This document shows, one piece after another, positions 55,666 through 64,000 of a stretch of 64,000 nucleotides of DNA; the stretch's first letter is position 1; every line of letters begins with the position of its first letter. This DNA comes from Neopestalotiopsis rosae (taxonomy: Eukaryota > Ascomycota > Sordariomycetes > Amphisphaeriales > Sporocadaceae). The DNA is taken from NCBI GenBank assembly GCA_023078685.1, contig JALGAS010000007.1, forward strand, positions 1,178,001-1,242,000, given 5' to 3'. Position numbers and translations under genes: made by a program. The notes below the pieces were generated by a model, which saw only the letters and a list, made by a program, of their open reading frames with translations, ran no database searches and had not been told where the DNA came from.

Positions 55666-57661
55666 TGTAGGTCTTCTCATTCCTACCGAGGAATGACCCT
55701 CTTTGCGAATATATTTGAAGATTATCCTGATCACGACACACGATGATTATAGGAATTTGATGGCGGTGAGCATAATAAGATAATACTCTAACGTTTGAAA
55801 ATCCACAGAGTGGCCACTTAATGTGGCTTATCAAGTACAGCCTCGAGGAACTGTTGAAATTCTGCATATGTTCTCTAGCACATACAAATGCATGCAGGTT
55901 GCGAGGACTCTTCTTTGCATAAGCCATACTGGATGTGGCTGCCAAACCTGCCTTTGCTTGCGTAATGTAGGAGCAATGCACCCAGGAGGCAACGCACCTC
56001 AACGAAATTCTGCAGGGTGCGATTCACATATGCACAACCGCTCAAACGCACATCTCTCTCTGTGCATATCTTTGATGCACTATATCTGTATTCAGCATAC
56101 ATCATAGCTTCTTCGCTTCGAAGCAGCAATCATGTTCGACGAGATTCCGTCATAATACCACGGAAAGCTCATGGACCGACTGTTCGGCCTTTTGGCGGTG
56201 AACGGATCTCCAACTTGTCCGTCTTATTCCTTCCCAGGAGGCTAGATGTCTATTCTACTGTGATTCTTTCTTCTCAACTCCAGCCTCATCGAGAGAACAA
56301 GTAGCCGGTACGTGTTTATACAGCCACGCCCGTTGGACAAAGTACTCGATGGTATAGCAACAGGGACAGAAATAAACTCATCGTGTTCGAAAAAGGTAGA
56401 CCGGATGACCTGTCATCGGTCAAGAAAGCAAATAGCAACCGAGACCCATTGGCCAATGATATGCCTCGAGAGCAAGTAAACATGCTATAATTAACGTTTG
56501 GCAGATATTTCGGCAAGGGGGCTGGGGAGGAGGAGTCAAGGAGACAGAAAAGAAGGAATGAAAGACACCCTATTAAGGTTTCGAGAGAAGTCGAGTATGA
56601 GCCGTTATACTTTTTCCATTTTTTCTTCTTCTGGGTATCGTCCTTGTTTCGCAGTGGCCATGATCGGTGTGTCGGAATGTATTCTCATGCAAGCCACGTG
56701 CAAGGAACGCCCCGGTAGCTCACGAAAACAGAAGCAAAAATCCTTAAAGTAAGCCGGTTTGGCCGGATTTGGAAACAAGCTTCTCGGGATCAGAATCATA
56801 TTGTTTTTAGGTTTTAGATTAACGCAGTCTTTGCGTGATAGCATCCGCGGGATTTTGGCCAGCGGCCTCGAGCGGCTTTCCGCATCGAGTCACCCAATGA
56901 TAGGAGTCGCGACAGTCCCTTGCATAGAGGCCAAAGGACGATGATCAACGTTTTTGTCTAAACCGAAACAAGAGTACCAAGATTGGAAAATAATCGAATA
57001 TCGCCACTTGAGTTTCCATTGTGCGCAATGTATAACGTAGCTTGAGTGAGTCTATCTTTCTTCAAGTGTCATGCTCCGATGACATTGCCGATCTGCCGAA
57101 AGCATCACCTCAAAGGAGTTATTGACAGTGTCACTCGGGGCACCGGGTCGGCCTTGATGGATGATAGAGGATAAATTGTGGAGGATTGCATCAACCATCG
57201 ACTACTACCATCATTACCAGCTTATCCTGGCAGAGTGGTCAACACAGTAAACACCCAACCTCTTTATTTTTAGCCTTCGCAAAGATGTTTGTGAAGACAA
57301 TTTTGGGAACAAATAAACAGTGGCACTGACCACAAGTGGACAGGTTAAACTCTAAGTGTACTCTTCCGGCTAGAGATACGCTCAAAGGGCCAGCGCTAAG
57401 AGTTGTATCGAAGGGTCGCGGTAGTCATTTTTGCCGAAGCCCTCTCAGCCTCCATGTAATGGGATCAAGGTAAGTCGCAACCTTATGAGGACGAAGTATT
57501 CGTCTCTGGGCCAAGCACCAACGGTCTCTTAGCGGACCAGGGCATCGGTAAGCCAAAGAGTAGTGCCGAGTACGTTCCAGAAGTTTCAAGTCCACAATTC
57601 CCGAATGGAAATAGCACAAAACTCTATGACGATGACGATGATTACTTTTCAGCCTCGCGAC
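55666..57661. other. Gene-free stretch between convergent genes
   Basis: About 2 kb between the DUF3176 gene (plus) and the BRCT gene (minus). Only terminators are required here. No gene or RNA was recognised. Confidence 0.55.
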
Positions 57662-58679
57662 TTAATCCGGAGAGCGTTGGCCACTCGGAGGTGGTTCATC
57701 ATCTGGAGGCAGCGATGGTGTTGCCTTCGGCTCGTTCGACTTTGCTCTTGTTAACTCTTCACGTGGGAACCCTGTTGAGCTGGATGGTTTCGACGCTATC
57801 CCAAAGACGCTTTGTTGGCTTTTTGGTGCCATCTTCAGGTTGCTGAATCTTGCTTCGGGTAATCGCTTGCCAGCCTTGATACTTTCCATGATCCTGATGT
57901 TGTGTTAGTCGCTGGGCTGCTTTGAATGCTTTGTAATTTCGAGAGGGATCTCACCATTCTACTCCTACAAACTTTACAGCAGCTCCACCAACCTTTTGTA
58001 TCTCCTTTTGAAGCTTGCCTCCGGCGAGACCTCCTCCAGCACCATTGCCACCGCCAGCAGGTCGTCCAAGTATGACATGCGTGACTTGCCTCCTGCCAAG
58101 ATGAATCGACATCCTGGCGCCGTGTTCGGCGAGCACATGCTTGAGTTTGTGATCTGATATTATGGGATGTGTGCTGCCGTTGACGTAGACAACTACGCCG
58201 TCGAAGATCTTCCTTGGCCTATTGTTTTCCTCCCGTTGTGCTTCGTCCTCGGCTTTGCGCCGCGCTGCCAGGCTTTCTTCTGCGGTGTGGTTACCTTGGT
58301 CTTCACCGGTCATGGAAGCCGAGCTAGAGCCCCCTGATGCTGCGCTCAAGCTGCGCTTCATGGTGCCCGGCTTGACCAACATGTCCATGACTGAATTCTT
58401 GGCGCGGGCACGCAGCTCCGGGGGGACCATAGCTTTCAGTGCCGGGTCCCAGTGCTCCGAGCCTGCTCCGACGGCATCAGACATGCGCTGGCCGCCGCCG
58501 TACCCGCTTCGGAACTGTGACTGAAGCTTTGCGCTTCGAGAGTCCCGCCATCCTGTGCTTCCTCCCAGACGGTTCTCTGCTCGCTGGTGTCCAGTGGAGG
58601 ACGAGTTCCACGGATCAAAAGAAGAGCCGTACTTGGGCGTGGCGGCTTTTGGTATATCTGGTTTATGTGGTGACGGCAT
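57662..58679 (-). CDS. BRCT-domain protein (318 aa, 2 exons)
   Basis: Exons are 58679-57955 and 57893-57662, with a 61-nt intron; the join completes the BRCT core Trp (GVEW, then IMESIKAG). The N-terminal 150 residues are low-complexity (Ser, Gly, Arg) and include STGWRDSRSAKLQSQF. The BRCT domain runs from about residue 162 to 260: KIFDGVVVYVNGSTHPIISD, HKLKHVLAEHGARMS, VTHVILGR, and the W-x3-S-I end. This layout resembles the single BRCT domain at the start of Rev1-type translesion polymerases, but no polymerase follows. The C-terminus is Pro/Ser-rich and disordered, with a SVFGIASKPSSS segment. It is probably a nuclear protein with a repair-associated role, inferred only from the domain. 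Confidence 0.88.
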
Positions 58680-61600
58680 GTCGGTTGTGTTTCATGTTAT
58701 CTATAACACTTCTCATGCATATAACGAGAGACCCAGCGGACGGGCACTGGAATCCTACGTCGGCTGTCGTATGCATGCACCAAGAACGGAGTCGTAGTAG
58801 GAATTTGCTTATGCTGTTGGTTCTCTATGCATTATCGTGAGTAGGAAATATGTAGATACGATAATAAGCTTGCATGCATAAAGCACACGCCTGCCGCGAC
58901 CCTGAGATTTCTGTCCCAACTCGTGGCTGCATCTGTCGTTGTGTCATGACTCGTTGCGGTAGCCCAGTGAAAACGGCGCGATGCAAGCACGAAAACACGT
59001 GACGCTGGTGCCTAAGGTCTAATTGCACTTAGACAATGATGCACCTTCGAATTCCAGCTATTATTCCAAATGTTAGTCGAGTGTACTAATAACTAGAGCT
59101 ACAAGACCATAATACTATCTGACGTGACAACAAACCATCGGGCTTCTTGCTCTCACTGCAACACCATTTTGGTGTCATTGGAACTATTCATTAGTCGCTA
59201 TTGGCGTCAGCTGTCTATCGCCGCAGCAAGCGACGACCCCGTCAACAGAAAGATCCACACCCTACGTACGAATACATGCGTACGGCCGCATTGAACGCCG
59301 TTTCCTGTCAACCCTGCAAAGTACTCTGACCTCCCTGGTCTGATTCGGATGAACAAAGAGGGCAGAGGGGGTGGCAGGTTGGCAGGCTGATTCCTGGCTC
59401 GGCCAACAGCACGCGAGAACAGCACGAAAACGCACATCAAGCCCCCCCGGCTGTGTCCAATCGGGTCTTCTGCACAGCTCTCGCATCGCCGCGCAGCAAG
59501 CAAGCAGCAATGTTTCCTGCGCTGTAAGTGCGGCTCGCACAGAAAATCATTACCAGGGGGGCGTCCAGAGGGGATGGAGGGAGGACCCGGGGGTTGAGCA
59601 GCCTGACTGAACCTCTTTCTGTCTTTGCTGCTGTCCTCTTTTTTCTTGTCTTGTCTCGTCTCTCGCTTGTTTCGTGTGGGAACCCAGACGGGAAATCAGG
59701 CGCCGGACATGAGGTCTTCTAGGGCTCCCTGACTCTGCTCGGATCTTGTCAATGTACGATTGTCAGGAGGCACCGCGCGCACATACACACACATGCTGCC
59801 GATGAAGTTATTACTGCTGCTCTGCTTGCTAGGGGCCGCCCCCCGCAGATCCCCATCGTCGTCACTATCATCGGGCGATGGATCGAGGGTGTAGATTGAC
59901 CAAATGCGATGGCTGCTTCATGCATGTCAGTATTGCACAAGAGTCCTGCACCCTGGACGATGGCCGTTTCCGCTATTCCCCTCAGGAAAATCTAACGCGG
60001 CCTGCCTCATAGGGAATCCCTCCAGGCTTTCTAAGCGACTAGGTTTGGCACAGGGAGAGAAGCAGCCAAAGGAGGGGTGACGTGCGTCTCGCTATTTCTG
60101 GGGGGCTGGCTGGCGGGCGGGCGGGCAGTTTTCTGATGGCTGATGCCCTGCAAACTGCGCTGCGGGCGGCAGGCTCAGCGGCAGCGGCAGCAGCCTATCT
60201 GCCCGGCTGGCGATTCTCTCCAGCATATGTCCCGCCCATGAGAGCAACGTGAAGTGTCGATACGCCACCTGGCTCCAAAGCATGCCTGCCCTTCGTTGCA
60301 AAGCCTCTGTGACGCTCTTCCGCCTCCACAACAACTCATCATTCAAAGCCCCGCGATGAATTGAAAAGCGACAATCGGCCAGCCCAGATCCGTACGGGAC
60401 AGGGGGATTGAGGCTGTAAAACTACTGTGGGCTCCCATGTATAATGAGATCTACTATTGCTGCACAGCAGAGCTTGACCAAGCGTTCATGCACGATAGGG
60501 TCGTTTCTTGCCTGGGTCTGGCCTGCCTGGGCTGGCTCCTGTCTGTCGCGCACAGCGCAGCGCACATCTGTCAGTTAGTATCGATCTTCCCCAGCATCTG
60601 TTACCGCGGCCGAGCGAGCGAGCCAACGTCTCAGTATTACACTAGAGACATAGCATGGCACTTCTGAAAGCTGCTTGCTTGCTGCTGTACGATGGGCTGC
60701 TGCCACTGCTGCCGCCGCCTGCATTCCCGTCTGTAATTGTGATCCTTCAGCCAAGCTTTTTTTCTGCCGGCATGGGAGATCGCCACTTGTGAGCTCGCTG
60801 GCAGTCACCACGGGTTCTTCCTTTTATTCTTACTACATACGTACATGGTATCCTTCCACCCTCCTCCATCCTCCTCCTCCTCCCCGCCAGCCTCATGGAT
60901 CCTTTGCCCGCTGTGGTGCCACTTACGGTGTTTGCGATGGCCCCGACCGTAGCTACTGTGTACTATGTAGGTGGCAGACCCTCATCGATAATTATCGAGA
61001 TTAAAAGCGTCCGTGCAATACCTGTCCACGGATAGGCAGGGTCCTGGAGTAAGGTATGGCTTCCCTTGCCCGGTGTGTAGTGTACATTTAACATTTGTAT
61101 TTCTTGCCTTGCCGCGCTTCTCGAAGTGGAAAGCATATCATGATCCCTTGTCGACCAGATTGTCCATTATGGTGGACTGTTTTGGTTCTGGTGGACGTGG
61201 ATATTCTCAGTTCGTTCCGGGATGGAGTTCAAAATTAGAGGGTCCCTATCCTCGATTTGTAGCAAGGACCGCACAGCAGCCCATGACCACACACCCGCCT
61301 TTCTTTTCTCCGGGCGATGGCTGGGGGAGATAGGTTGTCATTCCAATCGGATGCTCTTCAGTTGAGGACCGTCGACGTACTAATCGATACACGAGGCCAT
61401 TGGGATTGGCCTGTGAATTATCGAGTCCACATTGAAATGAAAAAGCCCACACGGGACACTATCATTTGAGGTCATACAGAGCAGGCATCTAGGGAGTTCA
61501 ACCACCGGCATATGCGTATCATACTTGCTTCTGCTTGCTTATTTTTCAACGCTTCCAGCCATGAAAAGCTGCTGCTTGCTTGTTTGCCGGAGGGGTTTAT

Positions 61601-64000
61601 GCTGATCCTCTCTTTCGCCCAAGTCGTGTGTACTCTGGAGGCTGTGAGAACGAAACCGCGTCTTTGCAATGCCGAAGGCACAGGGTACCATGATCACCAT
61701 CCCTTCACTCTCGGCCTTATCGAGTAGTAGTCTCGCTGAGTACTTTGTGCCCGTACGGAGACCAATCCAGGGCTTGACAAGTACGTTGGATGAGTATATC
61801 GAGCACACAAACCCTGCCTAGTCATTGAGAGCAATGGCCACCACCTCCTCCCTTCCCGCCTGGAGAGCAGGGACCAGGGCCAACAGGTAGGGAAAAAAGA
61901 CAGGCGAGGGATACATAAAATACTGTGTACAGAGAGCACAGCAGCCTGCTGCCAGCGAGACGCACCGTATTGTTTTCTCACTCACTCACTCACTTCTCTC
62001 ACCCCATGTCCGTCCAAGTTCTTGGCTTGCAGCGGTGCAAGCCTTTGATGGCTGTGTGGGTCTAGGTATGCGGCTTTTTGCTTGATCGCGGTCGTCGTCG
62101 ATAGGCCCGGTCCTCTCATGCCGGCACCTATCTCCAGCTCAGCTCACGCCCCCCCTCTCGCGACCTTCCTAGCACAGCAATAGCGCGACGGATTGCAGAC
62201 TGGGGTGTGGGATGTGGATAGTCAACTGTGGATTTTGAGGCCCAGACAGGCTGCGCTTACACTAGAGATGTGAAGTGCGGATAGGCAAGGCAAGGTAAAA
62301 TATTTAGCAGCAAAAAGATGAGACTGTGAATTGGAAAAGGCTCCATTTTGTTGTTCATGGTCATCAATGTTGGTCGTTAGCGGTACTGGACATACCGGTC
62401 TAGTCCAGTCCACTCGAAAATCCAACTTAAGGAAGTCGGTAGGCCGGCTCTGGCTTCCCAGCGCCCAGTCGCCCTACCATGGTACACGTACACACTTGCA
62501 ACTCAAACCCTAGGGCACTACTACTACGGGTACCGGACTCTTTTTTTGCTGCAACTAGGAGCGGGTGCGTAACGCAACTCCAATGTAATGTACGATTTAA
62601 GCTCGCATCTGAAAGGGCCACACTTTCAGGGGGGTGAACCTCGTCCTTCTTCGAGACCATACTGTAGTACATGGCAGCCTCTCGGGCTCTGTCTTTGTCG
62701 CTCTTTTGACGGTCCATTATACTGCGTTGTACTACCCATATCATGTAATGTAGATAGTCATCATGCACACATGCGCGACGGGTAGATACAATGACTTGAG
62801 TCTCTGCGACAGCATCAAATTGAACATATTAAATCATTAGCCCCATCACGCGCGGCTTTCGGAGTCAAAATCAACCATTCATCAAATTCCGTCTTGCGCC
62901 TATCTTGCATAACCATAGTGGTAGCGCAAGCGGCACCGAAAGAAGGGCGACGCGCCCCTCCCCATCTACCAGCTACGTACTTCGTACTTCATACACACAG
63001 TTAGTAGCATCCCACTTCTGGGCTTGGGGCCCTGCCTTTGCCTTGCCTTGCCCACCACCCACCCACCTTTCCACCCCATGGACATACATAGCCGCGCTGG
63101 GCTTGTCTCTCGCGGCTTCTTCCCCGAGTGACCACCCTGGCTCGGGAAGAGAGGCAGAGAGGGAAAAAGAGGGAGGGGGGTTATTATTATGGGGAGAAGA
63201 AGGGAGATCTCACCCAAAAGTAAGATGAACCTTTTTTTTTGAGATGTTGTTTGTTGGCGATTATCAGCAACATAAGCACCGGAATGTCACCCACCCGATG
63301 ACTGCTGCTCTCTCCGGTCATACGATTCAAAATGATAATAGGTAATAATAAAACACACAAGAGACGGAGAGATTGAAAGGTACATACGTCGTCTCTGTGA
63401 TGAGGATTTTCATTTCATCCGAGAAAGAGGAGAAGCCAGATGAGGAGGAAAGATTGACCAGGACCCCCGGCACCGAAGGGGGGATTTCCTCCAGGCGTAC
63501 ACGAAAGAGAGAGAGATCCCACAGTTGAAAATTTCTGTTATTGCTTTTTCGTCTATTCTCGGTTCAAGAAAGACACAATTCGCAAATGGATTCTTTGTTC
63601 ACCGGAAGAAGACATACAAATTGATCATAGTGGATAACTAAGTTCAATTACGGATCGTGATCCCGGAGGTCTGGATTTCGTTGGTTAACCCTGACGGCGG
63701 ACGGATTTTTTTTCTGATCTTCAATCCCTACCCTTACTACAGTAGGACAGCCGAAAAGGCCGAGAGATTTGCTACTGCAAGGCGTTGCTGTATGTACGTT
63801 GTTTCGCGCTTTTTGCCGATCGTCTTTTTTAGTCAGGAGTATCTCAATGTTTCCTCAATCAAAAAGCCAGGACCCATGGAGGTTTTTTACGGTGGTGCGC
63901 CGCCTGGCCGCCGGCGGCCGGGCAAGGGCTTTCTTCAATTGTTCCCGGATCTAGACGGTATCAAGGGCCTGTTTACTAAACCAACAACGGCTACTTTGCT
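58680..64000. other. Large gene-free right end, rich in simple sequence
   Basis: About 5.3 kb with no convincing gene. It has pyrimidine-rich and G-rich runs: a GGCGGGC cluster at about 60100-60126, CTC/TCC runs near 60860-60890, CTCA repeats at 61977-61994 and G/A-rich patches near 63160-63200. This resembles the long upstream and leader DNA of a fungal developmental regulator that would begin at or beyond the edge (see 63876), but that is inference. Confidence 0.5.
63876..64000 (+). CDS. Possible start of a gene running off the right edge
   Basis: An ATG in a good context (GACCCATGG) opens a frame still open at the window end: MEVFYGGAPPGRRRPGKGFL and on through FPDLDGIKGLF. It has plausible composition and follows a long pyrimidine-rich leader-like region. 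It is only 41 codons long, so it may be chance, and no family is recognised. Confidence 0.2.
   Translation, partial: MEVFYGGAPPGRRRPGKGFLQLFPDLDGIKGLFTKPTTATL

Overview
The window looks like chromosomal DNA of a filamentous ascomycete (Pezizomycotina, probably Sordariomycetes; the species cannot be named from the sequence). The evidence is short introns of about 50-120 nt with GTAAGT/GTGAGT-type donors and CTAAC-like branch sites, long gene-free stretches, and fungal families: DUF3176 membrane protein, 2EXR protein, NACHT/STAND protein, GPI-type GH16 glucanase, secreted NTF2-like protein and an Mgr3-like mitochondrial protein. No tRNA, rRNA, CRISPR array or intact transposon was seen.

Layout. 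1-17 kb: two related C2H2 zinc-finger genes, both on the minus strand (2559-4301 and 9982-12676), in large gene-free surroundings. 16.8-21.3 kb: a 75-aa Cys-rich protein, a soluble MAPR/cytochrome b5-like protein (minus), and a divergent Mgr3-like TPR protein (plus). 21.3-30.6 kb: mostly empty, with one Yap-type bZIP gene (27731-28439). 30.6-38 kb: an orphan 262-aa protein, a NACHT STAND (NLR-like) protein and an MFS transporter gene, all on the minus strand; the transporter carries an in-frame TAG in its third exon. 39.6-45.4 kb: GH16 wall glucanase, secreted NTF2-like protein and a 2EXR protein. 47.6-58.7 kb: PXA-PX-nexin-C sorting nexin, Sub1/PC4 coactivator, DUF3176 membrane protein and a BRCT protein. 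58.7-64 kb: about 5 kb without a convincing gene, rich in simple sequence, possibly upstream DNA of a gene that starts at the right edge.

The genes do not form an obvious biosynthetic cluster. They look like ordinary housekeeping, wall and regulatory genes mixed with fast-evolving accessory genes (STAND protein, orphan, broken transporter) between about 28 and 38 kb. Exon joins were worked out by hand from splice consensus and reading-frame continuity. Family names come from recognised motifs, not from database searches.
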